This document shows positions 1-6,427 of a stretch of 6,427 nucleotides of DNA, one piece after another. Numbering within the stretch: position 1 is the stretch's first letter; every line of letters begins with the position of its first letter. This DNA is from UBA6165 sp044233745 (GTDB lineage Bacteria > Bacteroidota > Bacteroidia > Flavobacteriales_D > Crocinitomicaceae): the NCBI GenBank assembly GCA_044233745.1, contig JBIIJN010000109.1:1-6427 (forward strand), given 5' to 3'. Under the pieces are notes generated by a model, which ran no database searches, was not told the DNA's origin, and worked only from the letters and a program-made list of their open reading frames with translations. A program made the position numbers and the translations under genes.

Positions 1-1406
1 CTTCAGCAATTATGTCGCAAGGTGCGATGCAGTTTTCAACTACTTGTGCTGCTACTCAGAGTTATCAAATTACAAGCGGACCAACGGCCAATTTGCCCGG
101 TACAGCCTATTTGGATAGTGCCAATATACTGAGTCCTTTGACTTGTTGTTTCCAAAAATCGTGTACTCAGCAACAATTTTATCTCAGAAAGCACCTGAGT
201 CGCACCGGACCAGGGACGGGCTGTAACACTACTTTTATACGCTACGACCCTTTCACAACGCAATGGCCTTTTAGGGCAACTGTTTATGGTCGAACACTCG
301 AAACTTACGCCAATGAATGGTCTGTTCCACAAGCACAACGATGTTCAGACAATTGCGAGTTTAACGCTACAGCCTATGTGCGATATGGTGTGCCGCCTTA
401 TACCTTTACTCATCCTTGGCAAGACACGATTATTGTGGAAGGCAATGCAAATGGTTGTAATACAGGACAAACCAATGTTCAATTTCAATTAACCATTCCC
501 AATTGCCCCATTTATTGTGATCCAGATTACACCGGTTTGCCTGTACCAAATCCCACAGTAATTGATGCATGTGGTGTTGCTGTTACTGGATTTCCATTGA
601 GAAATTTGAATATCAAACCAGCACCTCAAATTCTTCCTTTGGCTGATACTATTTTTTGTGCAGGTGAAACGATCGACCTGACTGTTGCCAACTGTTTAGG
701 TGAACCAGAAATTACCTGGAGTGCCGGCGATTTGAGTGGAACAACGAGTATCAACATTCCCACGGATGCCAATTTACAAGGCACTTTTATATATAATGTG
801 TTGATTCTTTCTACGGTAAATGGTTGCGAAGCCGAACCTTTATTTCAACCGATTTATGTATTGCCTTTGCCCACTGTGTCGTTTGTGGTGGCCAGTGAAA
901 ATACTTTTCTAGGCGATTTGATTGAATTTCAAAATACATCTACTGGTGTTTCGCTTGAAGGTAATGAATGGCTTTGGCAGTTTGGCGACGGAAGCTCTGT
1001 GATTGGAATTAATGCGCAGCATACCTATAATACAATAGGGATTTATGAAGTTTGTTTGAGTTTGGCCGCTGGTTCTGAATGCTCCAATGAATATTGCCAA
1101 ATGATTCCAGTAGTCCCCAATGCCATTGTTGTTCCAAATGTTTTTTCACCAAATGGTGATGCTACCAATGAAGTGCTCAATTTATTCTTTGAATGGGCAG
1201 AAAAAGTTGAAATGCAAGTGGTGAATCGCTGGGGAATTGTTATGGCTGAGGTGGTTATTACCGACTACAATGGTGGTTGGGATGGCAAGGATCAGAGCAG
1301 TGGTGCCGATGCTCCCGAAGGCGTGTATTTTTATCAATATAAGATTACTACAACCTTGGGTGGTACTTTAGAAGGCCAATCTTTTGTGCATTTGATTCGT
1401 CAATAA
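1..1406 (+). CDS. Secreted multi-domain surface protein with PKD domain and T9SS type B sorting domain (5'-partial)
   Basis: The frame is open to the first base of the window, so the ATG at 12 is probably internal and the N-terminus and signal peptide are missing. Numbering from that ATG (464 residues), the visible part shows: a cysteine-rich region at about 1-115; a SprB-like stretch at about 115-165 with the motif GVPPYTFT; an Ig-like domain at about 205-286, where Cys216 and Cys272 could form a disulphide; a PKD domain at about 288-367 with WQFGDG at 322-327 and HTY at 337-339; and a gliding-motility-associated C-terminal (CHU_C, TIGR04131-like) domain at 371-464 with NVFSPNGD, NRWG, WDGK and EGVYFYQ. 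In this family the last domain directs export by T9SS to the surface or medium. The natural end follows it (TAA 1404-1406). The ligand or substrate is unknown; an adhesin or structural role is inferred. There are 17 cysteines, many for such a protein. I am sure of the family and not of the role. Confidence -1.
   Translation, partial: SAIMSQGAMQFSTTCAATQSYQITSGPTANLPGTAYLDSANILSPLTCCFQKSCTQQQFYLRKHLSRTGPGTGCNTTFIRYDPFTTQWPFRATVYGRTLETYANEWSVPQAQRCSDNCEFNATAYVRYGVPPYTFTHPWQDTIIVEGNANGCNTGQTNVQFQLTIPNCPIYCDPDYTGLPVPNPTVIDACGVAVTGFPLRNLNIKPAPQILPLADTIFCAGETIDLTVANCLGEPEITWSAGDLSGTTSINIPTDANLQGTFIYNVLILSTVNGCEAEPLFQPIYVLPLPTVSFVVASENTFLGDLIEFQNTSTGVSLEGNEWLWQFGDGSSVIGINAQHTYNTIGIYEVCLSLAAGSECSNEYCQMIPVVPNAIVVPNVFSPNGDATNEVLNLFFEWAEKVEMQVVNRWGIVMAEVVITDYNGGWDGKDQSSGADAPEGVYFYQYKITTTLGGTLEGQSFVHLIRQ
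1122..1403 (+). other. T9SS type B sorting domain (CHU_C / gliding motility-associated C-terminal domain)
   Basis: About 94 residues form the extreme C-terminus of the first gene. The conserved landmarks appear in the family's order: VPNVFSPNGD near the start, NRWG in the middle, then WDGK, a GVYFY strand, and a final strand ending in HLIRQ. Known family role: recognition by the type IX secretion machinery. This implies that the genome encodes T9SS, although no T9SS component lies in this window. Confidence -1.
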
Positions 1407-1440
1407 CATAAATGTAACACGCCTAATTTCTCATAATTTG

Positions 1441-1448
1441 TATTTTTG
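1441..1448 (+). promoter_or_regulatory. Bacteroidota-type -7 promoter box (TAnnTTTG) of the receptor gene
   Basis: TATTTTTG matches the Bacteroidota -7 consensus TAnnTTTG at every fixed position and ends 6 bases before the ATG at 1455. I found no TTG or TTTG -33 element at the usual spacing upstream. A start site a few bases downstream of the box would fall at or just before the ATG, so the mRNA would have almost no leader. The box also overlaps a TTG codon at 1446 that could extend the reading frame by three codons, which argues for the ATG as the true start. AT-rich chance matches are common, hence the moderate confidence. Confidence -1.
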
Positions 1449-1454
1449 CGCACT

Positions 1455-3887
1455 ATGCAGAAATTCAGATTCATTACGCCCTTGCTTTTCTTGGTTTTAT
1501 CAACGCCCTTTCTTAACGCACAACAAAAAGTCAACATTTCAGGTCTTATTGTAGATAAAGATAATGGAGCGGCCATGCAATTTGTCAATGTTGTTGTTCT
1601 GAACAGCGCTGATTCTTCCATTGTAGTTGGTTCATTGTCTGATGAAGCAGGCGCTTTTCGCTTACAAGGCATTGTTAAAGGTTCTTACCTGGTTCGGTTT
1701 AAATTTATCGGCTACAACGAGCTTTTTGTTCCTCTGGAAGTTCAAGGCACGGAACGACAAATTGAAATGGGTGTAGTTGAAATTGTGCCATCTACATTGA
1801 CAACGGGTGATGTTGTCGTGGAAGTAGATCGCCCACTCATGGAAACGAGTATCGACAAACGCGTTTATAACGTTGATCAAGATTTGGCTGCCAAAGGCGG
1901 AACAGCGGAAGATGTGCTCCAAAATGTCCCCTCTATTGAAATTGATCAGGATGGCAGAATTTCTTTACGCGGAAATGCCAATGTAATCATTTTAATCGAT
2001 GGAAGACCAAGTACTTTGAGTGGAAGTTCGCGCGCGGCGATTCTCAACTCCATTCCCGCTGAGTCAATAGAACGCATTGAAATTGTGACCAATCCATCTG
2101 CCAAATATGACCCCGATGGTATGACAGGAATCATCAATATTGTACTGAAAAAGAACAAATTGCGTGGTTTGAACGGGAACTTATCGATTTCTCGTGGCAC
2201 CGGAAACAGCAACAACGCCTCTTTTGGAATCAATTATAGAACATCGCGTTTTAATTTGTATGCCAATTATAGCAACCGAAATACTGAAGGTTATCGAAAT
2301 TTTTATTCCTATCGTGAGCGCGAATTGAGTGGTGATTTGGAGATTTTTAATCAATCACGTTTGGGGAGAGATTTGAATTCGGGCAACACCTTGAAGGCTG
2401 GATTTGATTTCAATGTAAAAGAAGGACATACTTGGGGCGTTTCTTTTACCTATGGGAATAGCTCCAGAGGCAGACTGGGTTTGTTGTCGAATGAAATGAC
2501 TACAAACGCATCAGGCACACGTGCTTGGTACAGAAACGCTACCGAAAATACACTCAGCAAAAGTTTGGATGTGAATACCAATTATCAGTGGATTTTTAAA
2601 GAGAAAAAAGGGGAGTTGATGTTTGATGTCAATTATTCACGTTCTAGCGGCAGAATGTTGGGCGATTATGATGAATATGGCTTTACAAGCGCCGACGACG
2701 GTTTGTATTATAAAGAACGATTGAATAATCCTGAAAGCGGGGGCATTTTAACTGCAGCGCTCGATATTGTGAACCGTTTTCCAGGCAATATGCAAATTGA
2801 ATACGGTTTGAAAGCTGTTGTGAATAGTAACGATAGGACACAATTCCGCGAAATTTATGATTTTAATAGTGCCCAATATGTACCCGATGTAAGCATCAAC
2901 AATGATTTTCGCTTGAATGAACAAATCTATTCTGCTTATGGGATTTTCGCTCATAAAATGGATAAAGTGCATTACCAAGTTGGAATGCGCCTAGAGCAAG
3001 CGCTTGTTCGTCCTGAGTTGTTGACCACAAATCAGCTTTTTAAAAACGATTATTTTTCATTTTTCCCCTCTGTGCACGTTGTTTTTCCTTTGAAAAATAA
3101 ACAAGATTTGTTTGTGAGTTATTCTCGACGCATCAATCGCCCAGGCACTGAAAGTTTGAACCCGTTTGTAGAATTCACCGACCCCTTCAACATCCGTTAT
3201 GGGAATCCGAATTTACGACCTGAGTATACCAACAGTTTTGAAATGGGATACAACCGTGAATTCAAAAAGATTAGTATCAACAACACCGTGTATTACCGAC
3301 ATTCTACAGATGTTTTACAACGCATCACGGTTTTTGATGAACAGGGCAGAGGTGCCGTTACATGGGATAATTTGAATCAGACCATCAATTGGGGCTATGA
3401 AGGTGTGGCTACATACAAGGTGAATAAATGGTGGAAAAATGTGATTTCGGTGAATGTTTATCAGTTGTATTTGATTACTACCAATCCGCTTCTAAACAAC
3501 AATTCAGGCATCAACTGGAACGCTAAAATCACCTCGAGCTTTGATTTATGGAACAAGTCGGCGGCTATTCAAATCAATGGAAGATATACAGCCCCACGTG
3601 TTGTTCCGCAAGGTTTTGTGCAACCTGGTCCGGCAGTTGACATTTCTTTCCAAAAGAGCTTTTTGAAGCAATCTCTGAGTTTAACGATTCGTGTTTCTGA
3701 CGTGTTTGATACCCAACGTTTTTATATCGAAACCAATGCGCCGGGGGTGTATCAAGAACGCATCTTTAAATGGGAAACACGCCGTTTGTTCCTCACTTTG
3801 AACTACAATTTCGGGCGTTTACAAGCTGGAAAAGAACCACGCAAAAGACCAAGCTCTGGCGGTGGTGGTGGCGATGACATGATGTAA
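1455..3887 (+). CDS. TonB-dependent receptor-like outer-membrane beta-barrel protein (OMP_b-brl_3 family)
   Basis: A complete 810-residue protein. Residues 1-22 are a signal peptide (Lys3/Arg5, hydrophobic core 7-20, cleavage likely after FLNA). Residues 26-105 form a CarboxypepD_reg-like beta-sandwich with conserved D63, G66, F68 and the FIGY turn at 84-87. Residues 130-233 form the plug, with the family signatures KRVYNV (135-140), EDVLQNVPS (152-160), ISLRGN (169-174), LIDGRPS (180-186) and TNPSAKYDPDGMTGIINI (212-229). The rest is a beta-barrel to about 787, including RINRPG (559-564) and the GNPNLRPE motif (583-590). A glycine-rich tail follows. The family makes outer-membrane barrels, some taking up ligands with TonB energy; the ligand here is unknown and no SusD-like partner is adjacent. 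I chose the ATG at 1455 over the in-frame TTG at 1446 because it starts directly with the signal peptide and the TTG lies inside a promoter box. The gene starts 48 bases after the upstream gene. Confidence -1.
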   Translation: MQKFRFITPLLFLVLSTPFLNAQQKVNISGLIVDKDNGAAMQFVNVVVLNSADSSIVVGSLSDEAGAFRLQGIVKGSYLVRFKFIGYNELFVPLEVQGTERQIEMGVVEIVPSTLTTGDVVVEVDRPLMETSIDKRVYNVDQDLAAKGGTAEDVLQNVPSIEIDQDGRISLRGNANVIILIDGRPSTLSGSSRAAILNSIPAESIERIEIVTNPSAKYDPDGMTGIINIVLKKNKLRGLNGNLSISRGTGNSNNASFGINYRTSRFNLYANYSNRNTEGYRNFYSYRERELSGDLEIFNQSRLGRDLNSGNTLKAGFDFNVKEGHTWGVSFTYGNSSRGRLGLLSNEMTTNASGTRAWYRNATENTLSKSLDVNTNYQWIFKEKKGELMFDVNYSRSSGRMLGDYDEYGFTSADDGLYYKERLNNPESGGILTAALDIVNRFPGNMQIEYGLKAVVNSNDRTQFREIYDFNSAQYVPDVSINNDFRLNEQIYSAYGIFAHKMDKVHYQVGMRLEQALVRPELLTTNQLFKNDYFSFFPSVHVVFPLKNKQDLFVSYSRRINRPGTESLNPFVEFTDPFNIRYGNPNLRPEYTNSFEMGYNREFKKISINNTVYYRHSTDVLQRITVFDEQGRGAVTWDNLNQTINWGYEGVATYKVNKWWKNVISVNVYQLYLITTNPLLNNNSGINWNAKITSSFDLWNKSAAIQINGRYTAPRVVPQGFVQPGPAVDISFQKSFLKQSLSLTIRVSDVFDTQRFYIETNAPGVYQERIFKWETRRLFLTLNYNFGRLQAGKEPRKRPSSGGGGGDDMM

Positions 3888-4204
3888 AAATCGTTCTACC
3901 CCAAGCAGGCTTCGTGTTTTTCTAAGTTGATTTTGGCTCCCAGTTGCAGCAAGGCAGCGTCGAATCCTAGTTTAGATGAACACAATTGTCGCTTCGATTG
4001 TAAACGCATCTTTCCTTTTGTGTTTTTTAAACCCTGCGATTGAACGGTCCAAATGCTGTGTTTTGAATTTTTCATGGCTGTGCGCTTTATTGTTTCTACT
4101 ACAAGTATACAATTTACCTGCCACTTTGGTTCTGGGCATTGATTGTTGTGCCTCTTTGATTGAGTGCAATAGAATTTTGATGCGCTAAAGCAAATGGAAG
4201 TGTT
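3888..4204. other. 317-base convergent intergenic region, no convincing gene
   Basis: This gap separates the stop codons of two convergent genes. I see no tRNA-like fold, direct-repeat array or strong hairpin followed by T's; the best candidate, AAGC/GCTT at 3902-3911 before a T-run, has a 2-base loop and is too weak to call a terminator. The region is poor in stop codons. Three frames could encode short peptides: a plus-strand 70-residue hydrophobic one at 3976-4188, a minus-strand 65-residue basic one at 3972-4169, and a minus-strand 59-residue one at 3896-4075 in the AsmA frame. They overlap each other on both strands, so at most one or two can be real. None is recognisable or has a clear start signal. 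It may be untranslated 3' sequence or a decayed gene. Confidence -1.
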
Positions 4205-6427
4205 TTACTTTTTCCGCTCTACACTCACCTTGTATACATCTGGCGTGCCTGTGATGCGCACATTGATGAAGGTTGTTTTTCGATTCGGATCATGGTAAAT
4301 TATATCGTCCTCTTTTTCAGGGTCGATTTCCTCCTTTTTGCGCTTGAATAGGCGTTGAGATGCTGATTGGGTTACCATTTTAAAAGGCACACTCACTAAA
4401 TAATTCATATTCAAATCCATGTCTTGTGAGCCTTCTAAAATCAAAAAGCCAATAGATGAGTTGATGGTCATTGATGGAATAGTCATCATGCCTTTGTCAA
4501 TGGTTACTGCGTTTTGTAAGGTGTCGAATGCCACGCGGTGCAGGTTTTTGTCTTTGAAATAATCTTCCAAGGCCAATAGGGGAGCATAACCAATAATCAC
4601 TCCATTGAGCACAGTGAAATCCATTCGAATGGTACTTTCTTCAATAATGGGAACCATGTCTATGTGCATGCGGATTTTGCCACTCAGTTTTCCAGATATT
4701 CTACCAGTTAAATTGTTGGAAACCAGTTCGTCTTGACCAAAATTGTCAAATTTGAGCAGCAATTTGGTTAAATCCATACGGTCGAATTGAAAATCGGGAT
4801 TCAGGTAGATTTTGTTTTTGTTCCGTCCATCAAAATAGCCCTTGCCTTTCAAATGACCATCTGCTACATCCAAATCCATTTGGTCGATGTGAATGTAGTG
4901 CTCAGCAGTCGTGTGCAATTTTGCTGCAACCTGAGTGATTTTGTATTTGTGGTAATTCAACTCGCCAATATTCACTTCAAAACGCATGTCGGGGAAGGGT
5001 AGGTCATAGATGTTGAAAACGGAATCATGGTCAATTTTCTTTCCTGGTTTCGGGTCGTTGTAATTCGTGATTTCGTCAACATCCAAACGCGAAGCAGTGA
5101 ATTTTAGATAATTATCGCGCTTTTTAATTTTAGGATTGTCGCCATAATAATAGTTCAAGTAGGTGGTGAATTGCGAATGACCCATTTTTCCAGATAACGT
5201 TTGAACGACCAAATGTTCGTCTTCAATATGTATGCGCCCTTTAAAGTTCTCAAATTTCAAAGGATGAAGTTTCATCTTGCCCTGAAGTTTATCTAAATTG
5301 ATATCGGTGGCATGAACTTGGTCGTTTTTGAAGTGTATCGCCGCAGTTCCAACCAAACCAAAATCATCCAGCACTTCGTGGCGGTAGTCTTCTGGTAAGA
5401 AATTTTCACCGTTGTAAGTAAGCAGGTCTTTTAGAATGAGGTGTTTAGAATGAATTTTATAAGAAATTTCAGTGTCACCATTCACATTGGGATGCAAAAA
5501 CATGCCGTAGTTGCTCACTTTCGACTCTATATTGATATCGCTTTTGTCAATTTCACCATGAAATTTAGTGAGCGCTACAAAGTCATCTTCTATGTTCACG
5601 TCAATATCAAAATCGTGAATTTTATGGGGATAATTTTTAAAGGAAGCATACAAATCATCGAGAATAAATCTACCTCTGGGCAGGTGTTTGTATTCTGTCA
5701 AATCTCGGGCGCTTCCCATAAACTTGAAATGTGTTCTGAAATTCTTGATTTGGTCGTCGATAAATTCTTCTGGATTTCGCTTGCTTTGCGTGATGTCTTT
5801 TAAGTCCAGCAAATTGGATTTCAAACTCATTTCTAGCAAAACATCATTATCTGTGTGATGAAGAATATCTGGAATGTTGGTCAGTCTGCCGCTAATGAAT
5901 AAGTCGGATTTCCCGATTTTTGCGTCTATTTTGCTTATTTTCAAATCATTACCAACCGTTTCTGCTGAAATACTGATGTTTTTGATGGGCAAATGAAAGT
6001 CGGGCGATTCAAAACTCAAATTATTCACCGTGAGTTTAGCATAATAGGCCTGCTCGAATTTTTCCAAACTTTTTTCAGGATGAGCCAAATCAATAATGTC
6101 GTGAAAATTCATTTGCAACAAGACCTGACCTTTGAGCTTGTAAAGGTTGTCTAGTTCAAAGAAATCTGCCAAGAAGTCGAGGTTGAAATCAGAATCCAGT
6201 TGCAAATTGATATCAGGACTGTTGAAATTGCGAACGGATAAATTGCCTTTGAACTTTCCAGCTTCAGGTCGTGCTTCAAAATCTTTGAGCTCAAAATACA
6301 TGGTTTCCAAGGTGTTTGAGTCCCCGGTTGAGAAAAACGCGTTGAATTGCAATTGGTCCAATTTTTTATTGTTGAATTGGTTGCTCACAAAGGTTTCTTT
6401 GCAGCCGAATCGCGCTTCAATGTGCGG
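4205..6427 (-). CDS. AsmA-like family protein, C-terminal 740 residues (5'-partial)
   Basis: The frame is open to the window edge: 13 codons precede a GTG at 6386-6388 with no stop, so that GTG is an internal valine. The N-terminal membrane anchor expected for the family is therefore outside. Counting from base 6427, residues 1-600 are alternating beta-strand repeats with a period near 120 residues. Residues 600-685 carry the AsmA C-terminal signature: a VLNGVI turn at 606-611, the helix-like APLLALEDYFKD, then MTIPSMTINSSIGFLILEG and a YLVSVPF strand. A charged KRKKEEIDPEKEDD segment (about 696-708) precedes a last strand pair ending in VERKK. AsmA/TamB/YhdP-type proteins are anchored in the inner membrane, span the periplasm as a beta-groove and are implicated in phospholipid delivery to the outer membrane. 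That role is inferred here from family membership. There are few cysteines, unlike the first gene. The stop TAA (4205-4207) ends a normal-looking C-terminus. Confidence -1.
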   Translation of the reverse strand, partial: PHIEARFGCKETFVSNQFNNKKLDQLQFNAFFSTGDSNTLETMYFELKDFEARPEAGKFKGNLSVRNFNSPDINLQLDSDFNLDFLADFFELDNLYKLKGQVLLQMNFHDIIDLAHPEKSLEKFEQAYYAKLTVNNLSFESPDFHLPIKNISISAETVGNDLKISKIDAKIGKSDLFISGRLTNIPDILHHTDNDVLLEMSLKSNLLDLKDITQSKRNPEEFIDDQIKNFRTHFKFMGSARDLTEYKHLPRGRFILDDLYASFKNYPHKIHDFDIDVNIEDDFVALTKFHGEIDKSDINIESKVSNYGMFLHPNVNGDTEISYKIHSKHLILKDLLTYNGENFLPEDYRHEVLDDFGLVGTAAIHFKNDQVHATDINLDKLQGKMKLHPLKFENFKGRIHIEDEHLVVQTLSGKMGHSQFTTYLNYYYGDNPKIKKRDNYLKFTASRLDVDEITNYNDPKPGKKIDHDSVFNIYDLPFPDMRFEVNIGELNYHKYKITQVAAKLHTTAEHYIHIDQMDLDVADGHLKGKGYFDGRNKNKIYLNPDFQFDRMDLTKLLLKFDNFGQDELVSNNLTGRISGKLSGKIRMHIDMVPIIEESTIRMDFTVLNGVIIGYAPLLALEDYFKDKNLHRVAFDTLQNAVTIDKGMMTIPSMTINSSIGFLILEGSQDMDLNMNYLVSVPFKMVTQSASQRLFKRKKEEIDPEKEDDIIYHDPNRKTTFINVRITGTPDVYKVSVERKK
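5141..6028 (-). repeat. Three protein-level repeats of 52 residues at an exact 366-base period inside the AsmA-like gene
   Basis: Residues 134-185, 256-307 and 378-429 of the visible fragment (bases 6028-5873, 5662-5507 and 5296-5141) align without gaps over their first 41 positions, up to a shared serine (Ser174, Ser296, Ser418). By my count adjacent copies share about 10-12 identities of 52, for example Leu at position 4 and Ser at 41 in all three, and KSD at 40-42 in the first two. Shorter or shifted copies lie on each side, around residues 45-65 and 485-534. The repeat is ancient: it is visible in protein and not as nucleotide identity. It probably corresponds to successive layers of the beta-groove. 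Confidence -1.

Noticed and set aside
12..14. ATG as the true start of the first gene
   Set aside because: It is not followed by a signal peptide, which a T9SS cargo needs, and the frame is open upstream to base 3.
1446..1454. TTG start giving the receptor three extra N-terminal residues
   Set aside because: The TTG forms the end of the TAnnTTTG promoter box, and the ATG nine bases later begins a textbook signal peptide.
2748..2978. Minus-strand open frames opposite the receptor gene
   Set aside because: They lie wholly within the well-supported receptor reading frame and do not resemble known proteins.
3902..3920. Rho-independent terminator (AAGC AG GCTT followed by a T-run)
   Set aside because: A 4-base stem with a 2-base loop is sterically poor and the T-run is separated and interrupted; it is not convincing as a terminator.
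4105..4110. GTATAC palindrome in the gap, similar to TTGTATAC near 4234
   Set aside because: Six-base palindromes are expected by chance; there are no extended flanking arms suggesting an operator.
5441..5803. 120-residue plus-strand open frame opposite the AsmA-like gene
   Set aside because: It is the antisense shadow of a strongly supported coding frame and has no recognisable domain or start signal.
6386..6388. GTG as the start of the AsmA-like gene
   Set aside because: The frame stays open to the window edge with beta-strand-like protein sequence, and the required N-terminal anchor is missing after this GTG.

Overview
The window most likely comes from the chromosome of a Bacteroidota bacterium (Flavobacteriia or Chitinophagia type). 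The evidence is a type IX secretion (T9SS) type B sorting domain, an outer-membrane receptor with the CarboxypepD_reg-like / plug / OMP_b-brl_3 layout, an AsmA-like protein of the kind common in this phylum, and a Bacteroidota-style TAnnTTTG promoter box. Base composition is moderately AT-rich and similar across the genes. I see no RNA gene, insertion sequence, CRISPR array or integrase.

Layout: (1) bases 1-1406, plus strand, hold the 3' part of a large secreted, cysteine-rich, multi-domain surface protein whose start lies before the window. (2) Bases 1455-3884 (stop 3885-3887), plus strand, hold a complete 810-residue TonB-dependent-receptor-like outer-membrane protein. It begins 48 bases after the first gene, and a perfect -7 box lies almost on its start codon. 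(3) Bases 3888-4204 form a 317-base gap between convergent genes; it has no convincing gene but an unusual shortage of stop codons. (4) Bases 4205-6427, minus strand, hold the C-terminal 740 residues of an AsmA-family protein whose start lies beyond the window.

All three products belong to the cell envelope: a protein exported across the outer membrane by T9SS, an outer-membrane barrel, and a periplasm-spanning AsmA-like protein probably involved in envelope lipid homeostasis. Nothing shows that they work as one pathway. Genes 1 and 2 are close and co-directional, but gene 2 seems to have its own promoter, and gene 3 converges on them. I found no clear evidence of a new biological system. The observations most worth checking are the regular 122-residue internal period of the AsmA-like protein, the near-leaderless promoter of the receptor gene, and the stop-poor convergent gap.
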